From Pseudoneobacillus sp042683745 (GTDB lineage Bacteria > Bacillota > Bacilli > Bacillales > Cytobacillaceae), in NCBI RefSeq assembly GCF_042683745.1, contig NZ_JBHUJX010000018.1:62001-126000 (forward strand): a DNA stretch of 64,000 nt, read 5' to 3'. The translations under genes and the position numbers were made by a program. Below, piece by piece: positions 55,702-64,000 of the stretch. A model generated the notes under the pieces. That model was not told the origin of the DNA. It made no database searches and was given only the letters and a program-made list of their open reading frames with translations. Numbering within the stretch: position 1 is the stretch's first letter; every line of letters starts with the position of its first letter.

Positions 55702-57972
55702 ATGACTTGGAAAATCAACTCAGAATCCATCCAGGAAAAGCAGCTCTTAACAGAAGAAAGCCTCTTTTTCACAGGAAATGGTTACTTAGGAGTTCGTGGG
55801 AATTTTGAGGAAGGGTTACCGGAGGGCATCAGTTCCATTAGGGGTACATACTTGAATGCTTTTCACGACGTCGTTTCGATTGATTACGGTGAAAAGCTTT
55901 ACGCCTTTCCTGAAACTCAGCAAAAGCTTGTTAATTTGATCGATGCTCAATCAATTTATCTTTACTTAGGAGAGGAAAAGTTTTCACTGTTTGAAGGGGA
56001 AGTCCTTTCCTATGAAAGATATCTCCATCTCGATAGAGGGTTTTCAGAACGCATCGTTCATTGGCGTTCGAACGCTGGAAAAGAAGTGAAACTGCGTTTT
56101 CTAAGACTTGCTTCTTTTTCCGATAAAGAAGTATTCATTCAAAAAGTCATCATTGAACCGGTTAATTATTTTGGTGAAATCAGGATTGTTTCAACTGTGA
56201 ATGGAAATGTAACGAATTTCGTTGATCCTAATGATCCTCGTGTTTCTTCTGGTCATGCAAAGTGCTTGAAGGTGACGAATCAATTTTCAGATGAGAATTT
56301 AGCTTATGTTGAAGTGGAGACACTAAGGTCCGAATTGAAATCGGCTTGTGGTGTTCATTACTTGGTTAATCCAGAACTACATCGTGAAGATAAACAAATC
56401 GATGGATTGATTGAGAGTGAATTTACAGGTGTTTTAAATGAGACACTCGTTTTTGAGAAAAGAAGTGTGTATGTCGATTCACTGCGTCATGGCGAAAAGA
56501 TAGATCAAATCGTTCTGGAATTGAATCGTCGCGTCGCAAATGAGACATTTGATTCTTTTTTAGCCAAACAATCGAGCTACCTTAATGCGTTTTGGAAAAA
56601 TGCAGATGTGCAAATAAAAGGTGATGACAAGCTACAAGAAGGACTTCGCTTTAATCTATTCCACCTTTTGCAATCTGCGGGACAAGACAAATTCTCTAAT
56701 ATAGCGGCAAAGGGACTTTCTGGTGAAGGCTATGAAGGGCATTATTTCTGGGACACGGAAATTTATATGATCCCTGTCTTTCTCATGACCAATCCTGAAA
56801 TTGCAAAACGACTGCTCATTTACCGCTATTCTATTTTAGATGGTGCTAGAGAACGAGCGAAGGAAATGGGGCATCGAAAAGGGGCTCTATTCCCGTGGCG
56901 AACGATATCGGGGTCAGAATGTTCCTCTTATTTCCCTGCAGGAACTGCTCAATACCATATTAGCGCGGATATTGCTTATAGCTTTATTCAATATTTTATG
57001 GTGACAGGGGATTTGGAATTTTTAAAGGAATATGGTGCAGAAGTGCTTTTTGAAACGGCTCGCCTTTGGTTAGAGGTTGGTCATTTTAAAAGGGATGAAT
57101 TCCGAATTGATACAGTAACAGGACCGGATGAGTACACTTGCATAATTAATAATAATTATTACACAAATGTAATGGCGAAGCATAATTTGAAATGGGCGGA
57201 GAAGGTATATCGATTATTGGATGATGAGACTTTGAATGAATTGAAGGGAAAAATTTCTCTGGATGAAAACGAAGTCTCAAAATGGCTGGAGGCAGCGAAT
57301 AAGATGTTTTTACCTTATGATGCTGAATTAAAGCTAAATCCACAGGATGACTCTTTTTTAAATAAGGAAGTTTGGGATTTTGAACAAACGCCGTCAGATC
57401 ACTATCCTTTATTACTTCATTACCATCCATTGACATTGTATCGCTATCAAGTGTGTAAACAAGCAGACACGATTTTAGCTCATTTCTTGCTTGAGGATGA
57501 GCAAAGTTTGGAAACGATGGGTCACTCCTTTGAATACTATGAAAAAGTGACAACACATGATTCTTCGCTATCTTCCTGTGTTTTTAGTATCATGGCTTCA
57601 AAATTGGGCTACGAAGATAAAGCATATCAATACTTTATTGAGACAGCAAGAATGGATTTAGATAATACACATGGGAATACGAAAGACGGACTCCATATGG
57701 CCAATATGGGCGGAACATGGATGGCGATTATTTTCGGTTTCGCTGGATTACGAATCAAGGAAAGCGGCTTAACCCTTCAACCTATTGTACCGAAACAATG
57801 GGAGGGCTACACATTTCCCCTTCAATACAAAGGAAGAGAATTATCTGTTGAAGTTTCAAGGGATGTTACCACCATCAAATTGCTCTCTGGAGAGGAATTA
57901 AAGATTAGTGTGTATGGGAAACCTTATATGGTGCAGCCGAATGTAGCGGTTAATGTTAAGAAGTCAGAATAG
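55702..57972 (+). CDS. GH65 alpha-glucoside phosphorylase (disaccharide phosphorylase)
   Basis: A 756-residue cytosolic enzyme with the GH65 layout: N-terminal beta-sandwich (1-270), (alpha/alpha)6 barrel (about 300-690) and C-terminal beta-sheet. Visible sites are FWDTEIYMIPV, the general acid Glu477 in TGPDEYTCIINNNYY, the CKQADTILA motif, and the phosphate loop near DGLHMANMGGTWMAII. It should split an imported disaccharide with phosphate into beta-glucose 1-phosphate and a sugar. The residues after GPDEY (TCIINNNYY) differ from the HVGVNNNAY seen in typical maltose phosphorylases and look closer to kojibiose/nigerose-type enzymes, so maltose is not assumed. PgmB at 63.4 kb would use the product. 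Confidence 0.9.
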   Translation: MTWKINSESIQEKQLLTEESLFFTGNGYLGVRGNFEEGLPEGISSIRGTYLNAFHDVVSIDYGEKLYAFPETQQKLVNLIDAQSIYLYLGEEKFSLFEGEVLSYERYLHLDRGFSERIVHWRSNAGKEVKLRFLRLASFSDKEVFIQKVIIEPVNYFGEIRIVSTVNGNVTNFVDPNDPRVSSGHAKCLKVTNQFSDENLAYVEVETLRSELKSACGVHYLVNPELHREDKQIDGLIESEFTGVLNETLVFEKRSVYVDSLRHGEKIDQIVLELNRRVANETFDSFLAKQSSYLNAFWKNADVQIKGDDKLQEGLRFNLFHLLQSAGQDKFSNIAAKGLSGEGYEGHYFWDTEIYMIPVFLMTNPEIAKRLLIYRYSILDGARERAKEMGHRKGALFPWRTISGSECSSYFPAGTAQYHISADIAYSFIQYFMVTGDLEFLKEYGAEVLFETARLWLEVGHFKRDEFRIDTVTGPDEYTCIINNNYYTNVMAKHNLKWAEKVYRLLDDETLNELKGKISLDENEVSKWLEAANKMFLPYDAELKLNPQDDSFLNKEVWDFEQTPSDHYPLLLHYHPLTLYRYQVCKQADTILAHFLLEDEQSLETMGHSFEYYEKVTTHDSSLSSCVFSIMASKLGYEDKAYQYFIETARMDLDNTHGNTKDGLHMANMGGTWMAIIFGFAGLRIKESGLTLQPIVPKQWEGYTFPLQYKGRELSVEVSRDVTTIKLLSGEELKISVYGKPYMVQPNVAVNVKKSE

Positions 57973-57977
57973 ATATA

Positions 57978-58020
57978 GCGAAAAAGAGCACTTATTAGTG
58001 CTCTTTCGCGCTTATTTTTT
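57978..58020 (+). terminator. terminator of the disaccharide operon
   Basis: AAAGAGCAC (57983-57991) and GTGCTCTTT (57998-58006) form a perfect 9-bp stem, with GCG/CGC outside it, followed by CTTATTTTTT. Confidence 0.85.
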
Positions 58021-58039
58021 CTAATCGCCACATACTTTA

Positions 58040-59311
58040 CTATTTCAACCACTCCTCAACGGATTTCTTCATTTCCTCTATTCTAGTTGTATCGGTCGGC
58101 TGATTACCATAGCGGTGTTCCTCATATAACTTTGTAAGTGTATTCAAATCCTCAATGTTTACTGGAAGTTGCTCGGATGCTTTTTTTGCAATGTCTCTAG
58201 TTGTAAAATGGGAAGCTAAATTTTCCCCACGCATCTTTTGATCATATTGTTTTAGAAAATCCATATACAGAAGCCTTATTTTATCTAATTTTGAATTTCG
58301 TCTTAGTATTTTTTTGACAAAATCGGAAAAAAAGTGGTTGTTTGTATCCTTTTCGAATTGCTGGTCAACCATTTCAATCCAATCATTCATTTCTTCGTTT
58401 TTCAGTGGTTCTCTATAAAAGGAATTCTTGATCTTTCTTACAAAAAAGATTAACAAACTAACACTAGCAATGATGGTTAAAAGGATCCAAAGCCACTCTA
58501 GTGAAGGGGAATCATCATTTACTTTAACTGTATTGAGCATGTCCGAAAATTCCATTTTCATTTTGACTTCCCTTTTGCTCCCCTCATTAATTAGCGAATA
58601 AAAAAAGTTAATCATTTTAGAAAGTAAAATGATTAAGGGAGTTGTTATAAGGCTAACTAATTTTCCAAATAGGAAAAGTATCTTCGTTAAAAGGAAAATA
58701 ATCTTAAATCTAAAATAGACAAAAAATCCGACTAAGGTCCCCATGGTAACGATAAATAATAGTTGATTTCTACAAATACGTATCCAATCTTCACGGCTCG
58801 GTTTCCACCGATATTGTTCTAGAAGATTATGACAGGCAATTCCCACTATCGTAAAACTAAAACAACCAGTAACAAGCATTGGTATCGCCCACCATACCTC
58901 AATATGGTATAGATGGACTGTCATCAAGTAAATCGTCAATACGGCAATACTTATGATAATACGTTTGTAGGTTGATCCTAAATAATTATGTTCGTTTGCC
59001 ACTGAAATCGATCGCCAAATACCTAAAACAACAGATATCCACAAGGCGGATACCCCAAGAAAATAACCTGAAATGGACCAACCAATAAAAGAAATGATTA
59101 ACCAACTATATATCATTTTTTTTCTTAAAATATAGAACAAAGGAAGGGCCGTTAAGACAAATAATAGATTGATCCAAATAACTTGTGTGAAATCCATATC
59201 AGTCTTAAATAATAGATTCATTAATACGTGTACAAATAAAATGAGGATCATTGCTTCTAATTCAATCATTACAAAACGCTGAATGGCTATTAATAGATTG
59301 GTAGGCTTCAA
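58040..59311 (-). CDS. membrane protein with C-terminal DUF4129 domain
   Basis: A 423-residue protein starting at a TTG that overlaps the previous stop (TTGA). About eight hydrophobic segments cover residues 10-235, another helix lies near 270-290, and the cytosolic tail (300-423) contains DUF4129 (IRLLYMDFLKQYDQKM, TTRDIAKKASEQLP, LTKLYEEHRYG). DUF4129 normally ends the transglutaminase-fused protein in MoxR-DUF58 clusters (YebA in B. subtilis), but no transglutaminase domain is present here. Function unknown; last gene of a three-gene operon. Confidence 0.8.
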   Translation of the reverse strand: MKPTNLLIAIQRFVMIELEAMILILFVHVLMNLLFKTDMDFTQVIWINLLFVLTALPLFYILRKKMIYSWLIISFIGWSISGYFLGVSALWISVVLGIWRSISVANEHNYLGSTYKRIIISIAVLTIYLMTVHLYHIEVWWAIPMLVTGCFSFTIVGIACHNLLEQYRWKPSREDWIRICRNQLLFIVTMGTLVGFFVYFRFKIIFLLTKILFLFGKLVSLITTPLIILLSKMINFFYSLINEGSKREVKMKMEFSDMLNTVKVNDDSPSLEWLWILLTIIASVSLLIFFVRKIKNSFYREPLKNEEMNDWIEMVDQQFEKDTNNHFFSDFVKKILRRNSKLDKIRLLYMDFLKQYDQKMRGENLASHFTTRDIAKKASEQLPVNIEDLNTLTKLYEEHRYGNQPTDTTRIEEMKKSVEEWLK

Positions 59312-60504
59312 AGAATGGCCACTCCTTTCCTCATTAAATAAGGATAGACTTCAATCTGTTCAGCAGATGGGTCAATCACCCAGATTGTATTACCTGCTTC
59401 CATTTGTCTTTTCCATTCTAGCTCCATTTGCTGCGTAACAAAATTTGTAACGACCAAAATGACGGCACTTTCATAAGTTGTCTCACGAAGATGCACAAAC
59501 ACATCCTCTACATTCATCATTGTATATGACTTTAACCGACCCAATCTTTCAAGATTGCGTACTAATTCTTTATTATCCGCTTTACACTTATGGTGATAAA
59601 CTTGTTTCGTGTATGGATTTTTAATATTAAACATCCATTCATATGGGTAACCATTTGCTGTGCACCATCTTATCAATCCTGCCATCAATCCAATCACTCG
59701 TTCAATGACTATTGGATCGTTTCCTAAATACCATTTTTCCTGAGTTCGAAGATTTCCGACCAGTATAAGTTGTTTTTGGGAAGTGAAAGCAAAATGTTTC
59801 GTATGAAGCTTACCAGCACGAGCGGTTGCTTTCCAATCAATTCTGTTTAATGGGTCCCCCATTTGATAGCCTCTTGAACCGATAAAAAACGAAAGGTCGT
59901 CGTGAATTAATCTTTTCACTTGATGATTCCCTTCAATCCCTTTTAAATTTGCCTTTGGAGGGAGGGCTTCGATAAAGGCTGGAAAGACGATGAGCTCTGC
60001 TTTCACAGGTTTTTTTGCGACAATTTTCCCTAAGCCTGTTGGATCTTTGATTTCGATCAACATTTCATAAATATGATAGACACCACGCTTATTCGGAAAA
60101 ACCTTATACTCATAGATTAAGGTTTTTCTTGGCTTTATCCCGAACATTCTTGTCCAAAAGCGATCTGTCACTGTTTCTTCCAAAAGAGTTAATCCTTCTA
60201 TATTCATTTCCTTTGATGTATTCATTGTTAGTTTCATAGCTGGGGGAAGGACGAGTTTGCTGCATTGTATGACCATTTTAACTGTGGTAGATTCGCCTGG
60301 AAATATTCTTTTTTTTGTAAAATCGATGTTTACTAGAATTCCCTTTAGAGCATATTTGCACCACCATAAACTGAACAACAATAAGAAAAAGCCACCACCA
60401 CTTAAAGCAAACAGTACAGGTTCTTTCGTGACCATTCCAGCGATCAGTAGAAAAATAGAAAAATCTCTCACTCTTGTTTGCAATTTTGTCCATTTTTTCG
60501 ACAT
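59308..60504 (-). CDS. DUF58 protein (YeaD-like)
   Basis: A 398-residue protein. Two hydrophobic helices near the N-terminus (about 14-50) are followed by a beta-sandwich region and then the DUF58 core GSRGYQMGDPLNRIDWKAT with KLHTKHFAFTSQK. DUF58 is a degenerate vWA-like domain (the MIDAS site is replaced) that accompanies MoxR ATPases. It overlaps moxR by one base (TAATG) and the DUF4129 gene by four, so the three are co-translated. In B. subtilis the equivalent is yeaC-yeaD-yebA. The process served, possibly cell-envelope protein maturation, is not known. Confidence 0.88.
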   Translation of the reverse strand: MSKKWTKLQTRVRDFSIFLLIAGMVTKEPVLFALSGGGFFLLLFSLWWCKYALKGILVNIDFTKKRIFPGESTTVKMVIQCSKLVLPPAMKLTMNTSKEMNIEGLTLLEETVTDRFWTRMFGIKPRKTLIYEYKVFPNKRGVYHIYEMLIEIKDPTGLGKIVAKKPVKAELIVFPAFIEALPPKANLKGIEGNHQVKRLIHDDLSFFIGSRGYQMGDPLNRIDWKATARAGKLHTKHFAFTSQKQLILVGNLRTQEKWYLGNDPIVIERVIGLMAGLIRWCTANGYPYEWMFNIKNPYTKQVYHHKCKADNKELVRNLERLGRLKSYTMMNVEDVFVHLRETTYESAVILVVTNFVTQQMELEWKRQMEAGNTIWVIDPSAEQIEVYPYLMRKGVAIL

Positions 60505-61466
60505 TAGGCAATCCCGTTTTCCAATGGCACTTGGGCATTTTGAACAATCTCTTGAATAACTAATTCCGGTGTTGTTTGTATTTGCGCTTCCATTGTTAAA
60601 GTAATTCGATGTGCGAGTACTTCGACTGCCAATCCTTTTATATCATCAGGTAAACAAAACGATCTTCCTTCTATTAATGCCATTGCCTGAGCAGCTCTCA
60701 TTAAAGCAATACTGCCCCGCGGACTAATTCCAATCTCGATATCAGTATGTTCTCTAGTCATTCGAACAATATGTAATAAATATTTCTCTACATCTTCATG
60801 AATGTCTATTTCACGTACTTTCCTTTGAATTTCGATAATTTCGTCATAAGTCATTACCGCTCGAATATAATCTAGTGGTTCATCCAAACGAAATCTTCTT
60901 AAAATGAGTAGCTCTTGATCATAATTAGGATAACCAAGGGAAATCTTCATTAAAAAACGGTCCATTTGAGCATCTGGAAGAGGAAAAGTTCCATGAGATT
61001 CAACTGGGTTTTGGGTAGCTATAACAAAAAATGGCCGATCGAGTTTATACGTTTTTCCATCTGCGGTTACTTGTTTTTCTGCCATCGCTTCAAGTAAACT
61101 CGACTGGGTTCGTGGTGTCGCACGATTAATTTCATCTGCGAGTAAAACATTAGTCATGATTGGACCTTTGCGAAATTCAAATTCATTTATTTTTTGATTA
61201 AATATGGAAACTCCTGTTATATCTGAGGGTAGTACATCAGGAGTGAATTGAATTCTAGAAAATTGACATCCAAGTGAAGCAGCTAATGTTTTGGCAAGTA
61301 CTGTTTTACCTGTACCTGGAACATCCTCAAGTAAAACATGTCCTTCACTAAACAATGCCACTAACAGCAATTTAATCTCTCGCTCTTTACCGATGATTAC
61401 TTTATTTACATTAGATATAATGTTGTTTATCCGATTTATATTGGTTTGAGCTGTTTTCTCCATCAC
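60504..61466 (-). CDS. MoxR-family AAA+ ATPase (YeaC-like)
   Basis: A 320-residue ATPase. Walker A is GTGKT near 51-55 (LLEDVPGTGKTVLAKTLA), Walker B is VLLADEINRATPRTQSSLLE, sensor 1 is FVIATQNPVESHGTFPLP, followed by the arginine-finger region (AQMDRFLMKI), and the C-terminal lid has ISPRGSIALMRAAQAMA. MoxR ATPases act as chaperones that load metal cofactors or assemble complexes with a vWA-type partner, here the overlapping DUF58 gene. The first codon may be GTG (61466) or the next ATG (61463); AGGAGG lies 8-11 bases upstream. Confidence 0.93.
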   Translation of the reverse strand: MMEKTAQTNINRINNIISNVNKVIIGKEREIKLLLVALFSEGHVLLEDVPGTGKTVLAKTLAASLGCQFSRIQFTPDVLPSDITGVSIFNQKINEFEFRKGPIMTNVLLADEINRATPRTQSSLLEAMAEKQVTADGKTYKLDRPFFVIATQNPVESHGTFPLPDAQMDRFLMKISLGYPNYDQELLILRRFRLDEPLDYIRAVMTYDEIIEIQRKVREIDIHEDVEKYLLHIVRMTREHTDIEIGISPRGSIALMRAAQAMALIEGRSFCLPDDIKGLAVEVLAHRITLTMEAQIQTTPELVIQEIVQNAQVPLENGIA

Positions 61467-61697
61467 ATCTGTTGCCTCCTACTTTATGCTATTGTATATT
61501 TCTTCTAATTTTAACATCATCTAACAGAAGATTCTAATTATTTTTCCTCCTTAAAGGTCTGTCTCCTTAAAAAAATAATCAAAAGGACCTACACTCCGCA
61601 TAAAATAATAGTGCGTTATTTTTTCCCAAATTTGTGACCTCATCTTTCTTTCAAGATTCATCTGGAATATTTAAATTTCAACATGAGGAGAACTGCG

Positions 61698-62888
61698 ATG
61701 AAGAAAACGTGGTTGTTAGGGGTTGGTTTTTTTAGTATTAGTTTAGGATGGTCCTTATATAACGGATTTGTTCCATTTTTTCTGAACGATTATCTCACAA
61801 GCACGGCTCTCATTGGATTTCTAATGACGATTGATAATTATTTTGCGCTTTTTTTACAGCCCTATATCGGAAATCGTAGTGATCGTACCCATACTCGCTT
61901 TGGTCGCCGGATGCCCTATTTGCTCGTAGGTATCCCAATCGCAGCTATCTTTTACGGGCTTATTCCCTTCCATAAAAGTTTGGATACTTTAATCCTCTTT
62001 ATGATCTGTATGAATTTATCCATGGCTATTTTCCGATCGCCCACGATTGCTTTAATGCCCGACATTACTCCAGAGTCTAAGCGTACAAATGCAAACGGTG
62101 TGATTAATTTCATGGGAGGATGCGGTGCTATTTTAGCGTTTAGTGTTGGCTCCTATCTTTTTAATTTGGATGAAGCGCTGCCGTTTTTAGCAGTTTCTGT
62201 AACTTTTTTAGTGGCTTTGTGGGTTATTTTTAAAAATATTAAAGAAAATCGAGATACGCTTCCTTTTACTGTATCAACCACCCCAAAAATTAATTACAAG
62301 AGAGAATTAAATTGGCCAACGTTTTTCCTGTTAGCTGCGATCTTTTTTTGGTTTATGGCGATTCAAGGGATGGAGGCATTATTTACCTTGTATGGCGTAA
62401 ATGAACTTGGCTTATCAAAGAGTGCCTCTGCGTTTTCACTAGCCTTCTTTTCCTTAAGCTTTGTTCTTTCCGCTATACCGAGTGGACTATTAGGAGCTAA
62501 ATATGGTGAGAAAAAAATCATCCTTGTAGGGATCATCGGCTTAGTATTCATCTTTCTTCTATTAAATTGGGTTGAATCAGCCTTGTCCTTACGCGTCATT
62601 CTTCTTTTTGGCGGCATGTTTTGGGCCTGTGTTAATATCAATGCCTATCCGTATATGGTTTCTACGGGGAGTGAACACAGTTACGGAACACGAACAGGGT
62701 TATATTATTTGGTATCTTCCTTAGCTGCAATTATTTCTCCTCCAACCCTTGGGTTATTCATCGACTTATTTGGTTTTGGTATTTTATTTTTTGCTACTGC
62801 AGGAAGTATGGTATTAGCTTTATTGTGTATGATGAAGGTCAAACCAGCTAGGGATGTATCAATAAGGTTACATAAATTGAATAGCTAA
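61698..62888 (+). CDS. MFS sugar symporter, SLC45/sucrose-transporter-like
   Basis: A 396-residue transporter with 12 helices. The ATG at 61698 has GAGGAG seven bases upstream; a longer frame would start within that RBS. The helix 2-3 loop GNRSDRTHTRFGRRMPYLLV is the clear signature of the SLC45/plant sucrose-transporter-like group (RSDRTxTRFGRRRP). Helix 4 has ALMPDITPES. Bacterial members move maltose or sucrose with protons. It lies near a disaccharide phosphorylase operon but on its own, so it may be a second entry route for related sugars; that link is inference. Confidence 0.88.
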   Translation: MKKTWLLGVGFFSISLGWSLYNGFVPFFLNDYLTSTALIGFLMTIDNYFALFLQPYIGNRSDRTHTRFGRRMPYLLVGIPIAAIFYGLIPFHKSLDTLILFMICMNLSMAIFRSPTIALMPDITPESKRTNANGVINFMGGCGAILAFSVGSYLFNLDEALPFLAVSVTFLVALWVIFKNIKENRDTLPFTVSTTPKINYKRELNWPTFFLLAAIFFWFMAIQGMEALFTLYGVNELGLSKSASAFSLAFFSLSFVLSAIPSGLLGAKYGEKKIILVGIIGLVFIFLLLNWVESALSLRVILLFGGMFWACVNINAYPYMVSTGSEHSYGTRTGLYYLVSSLAAIISPPTLGLFIDLFGFGILFFATAGSMVLALLCMMKVKPARDVSIRLHKLNS

Positions 62889-62986
62889 ATTTTAAGGATT
62901 AATTAAGAATTCGTTTACTAGGGATTATGAGTTTCAGGATACAATGAGGTAAAGTTATCCAATCGAAAGTTTATAGGGGAAAATCA

Positions 62987-63424
62987 ATGAAAAGTATGAC
63001 GTTTTGGGGTAGAAATGAACATGATGAAAGACTACTAGTAGAGTGTTTATTAGGTTTAAAAACAGCTACTTGCACACCGAAAATTTGGTATGATGCATTG
63101 CCTGAAGAAGAATTAGGGGTTGTTGGAACCCAATTTGAAGTTTATACAAAAAAAGGGATCCACGCTTGTACAATCGAAACAACAGAGATAATTGAAATTA
63201 AATTTGGTGATATAAAAGGAACAATTGGCGAGAAAATTGCTAAAGCGGAAAATTCATCACTAGATCAGTTTACCCGAGATCACATCTTCACTTGGAAAAA
63301 TTCGCTTTTAGAAGAAGGAAGCGAATTAAACGAAGATACACCAATTATCGTCGAGTTCTTCAAGCTAGTCGATACAAAAATTGATTTCAGGGAATTAGGT
63401 CATCGGATTAGTGTACTTCTTTAG
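62987..63424 (+). CDS. ASCH-domain protein
   Basis: A 145-residue protein of the ASCH fold. MTFWGRNEHDERLLVECLLG and GLKTATCTPKIWYDALPEEELG (quoted in part) give the family start, followed by GTQFEVYTKKGIHACTIET and a C-terminal HIFTWKNSLLEEGS. ASCH proteins bind RNA or modified nucleosides; some, such as E. coli YqfB, hydrolyse N4-acetylcytidine. The YqfB catalytic residues cannot be placed with certainty here. GGGGAAAATCA precedes the ATG. It is convergent with pgmB and shares its terminator. Confidence 0.83.
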   Translation: MKSMTFWGRNEHDERLLVECLLGLKTATCTPKIWYDALPEEELGVVGTQFEVYTKKGIHACTIETTEIIEIKFGDIKGTIGEKIAKAENSSLDQFTRDHIFTWKNSLLEEGSELNEDTPIIVEFFKLVDTKIDFRELGHRISVLL

Positions 63425-63460
63425 AAAAAAGAACGAATCATTCCGATTCGTTCTCTCTTT
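63425..63460. terminator. bidirectional terminator overlapping the pgmB stop codon
   Basis: AGAACGAATC (63430-63439) and GATTCGTTCT (63445-63454) form a perfect 10-bp stem with a five-base loop. Read on the minus strand the last codons of pgmB and its stop fall within the hairpin, followed by six T residues; read on the plus strand it closes the ASCH gene. Confidence 0.88.
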
Positions 63461-64000
63461 TTAATATCATTTCATTAAAAGAAAGCTCTGAAGTTGAAGA
63501 ATAGATTAAATCTGCTTTAGCAAGTGTTTCTTTGCTGCCAACACCTACCGCAAACATTCCAGCATCCTTTATCGAATCTACACCAGCTGCTGCATCTTCA
63601 ATCCCGATACAAGCGGAAGGTTCAATGTTTAATAGCTTTGCAGCAGTTAAGAAAATTTCCGGATCGGGTTTACCTCTTTTAATCGTAGCCGCATCTACAA
63701 TGACATCAAACTCATCCTTTAATTTTAATGAATTCATGACCGTAAAAGCATTTTTACTAACGGAAGCTAGTCCAAGTTTAAAGCCTTTTTCTTTTATTTC
63801 TGAGATTAATTCTTTTATTCCAGGTAAAATATCCTCAGGTGTTATATTGGCAATCAACCGAACATAATGTTCATTCTTTTTTGCCGCTAGCGCCTCTTTT
63901 TCTTCTATGGAAAAATCATTTTGGCGCCCACCTAGAGCAAGAATTTTATCAAGGGAATCCATTCTTGATACCCCTTTTAATTCTTCATTAAATTCTCTTG
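63438..64000 (-). CDS. pgmB: beta-phosphoglucomutase (3' part; start lies beyond the window)
   Basis: At least 187 codons of a HAD-superfamily enzyme; the frame continues to the window edge with FNEELKGVSRMDSLDKILAL, which is typical of the beta-PGM cap (KGVSREDSL), so the N-terminal catalytic aspartates are outside the window. Present are the substrate-loop SVSKNAFTVMNSL, the lysine in ATIKRGKPDPEIFL, and the metal-binding GIEDAAAGVDSIKDAGM. It converts beta-glucose 1-phosphate to glucose 6-phosphate and so completes the pathway begun by the GH65 phosphorylase at 55.7 kb, although it lies 5 kb away and on the other strand. Confidence 0.93.
   Translation of the reverse strand, partial: REFNEELKGVSRMDSLDKILALGGRQNDFSIEEKEALAAKKNEHYVRLIANITPEDILPGIKELISEIKEKGFKLGLASVSKNAFTVMNSLKLKDEFDVIVDAATIKRGKPDPEIFLTAAKLLNIEPSACIGIEDAAAGVDSIKDAGMFAVGVGSKETLAKADLIYSSTSELSFNEMILKRENESE

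Noticed and set aside
57146..57556. A 136-codon minus-strand frame within the GH65 gene
   Set aside because: Complement of a strongly supported enzyme gene; composition is that of an antisense shadow.
1..64000. tRNA, rRNA, insertion sequences, prophage or defence genes
   Set aside because: None was recognised on either strand. The two-component, permease and regulator genes all look like ordinary chromosomal genes.

Overview
The window looks like a chromosome segment from an A+T-rich, endospore-forming member of the Bacillaceae. The evidence is a gerABC-type germination operon, csgA, yteA, yozQ, yjcZ and Spo0E-like genes, AGGAGG-type ribosome binding sites throughout, and a long block with the gene content of the B. 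subtilis yug region (yugE, yugF, alaR, alaT, yugI, yugJ, yuzA, pgi, yugN, yugO). Several proteins can be matched by recall to B. subtilis counterparts (YclJ/YclK, RocG, YugO), but they are too diverged and too rearranged for the organism to be B. subtilis. Genus is not decided. No rRNA, tRNA, CRISPR array, transposase or prophage gene was seen.

Region by region. 1-9.8 kb: a possible partial gene, a small hypothetical, a LysE-type exporter, an HD-GYP protein, an L-cysteine desulfidase-like enzyme, a gerA-gerB-gerC operon with a likely sigma-G promoter, and an NCS2 permease. 9.9-14.6 kb: two DUF1657 genes and a DUF421-DUF1657 (2Duf-type) membrane gene, split by a structured repeat; a MarR/MFS pair; a DODA-type dioxygenase divergent from an HxlR regulator. 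14.6-20.4 kb: a secreted protein of seven 28-residue repeats, a membrane-anchored parvulin, an HtrA protease, and two tandem amidohydrolases. 20.5-28.7 kb: a two-component system with an ankyrin lipoprotein, an SLH protein, YclJK and ChrA. 28.7-34.2 kb: a YceI protein under a probable MhqR-type operator, ComFB, a run of small sporulation genes, a nitrate-transporter/PAS fusion, a zinc ribbon protein, and two very small genes (YjcZ-type and Spo0E-type). 34.4-49.9 kb: the yug block, interrupted by rocG-rocD-rocA and divergent rocR and by an SNF-family transporter. 49.9-64 kb: gndA, an AraC regulator divergent from a disaccharide ABC importer plus GH65 phosphorylase operon, a DUF4129-DUF58-MoxR operon, an SLC45-like sugar symporter, an ASCH protein, and the 3' part of pgmB running off the window.

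How the genes work together. RocA, RocD and RocG would convert ornithine and pyrroline-5-carboxylate to glutamate and then 2-oxoglutarate. RocR would activate rocA from a near-perfect sigma-54 promoter through two identical-geometry upstream sites, with a probable cre site between them. The ABC importer would bring in an alpha-glucosyl disaccharide. The GH65 enzyme would split it to beta-glucose 1-phosphate, which PgmB would turn into glucose 6-phosphate for Pgi and GndA.

Two dispersed repeat families punctuate the intergenic gaps: G5/C5 palindromes that act like bidirectional terminators, and a GAAAAGCGGAAGCG element. I saw no clear novel defence or biosynthetic system. The most unusual items are the transporter-PAS fusion, the stand-alone 2Duf cluster, the secreted 28-residue repeat protein and the coiled-coil insert in the sugar permease.
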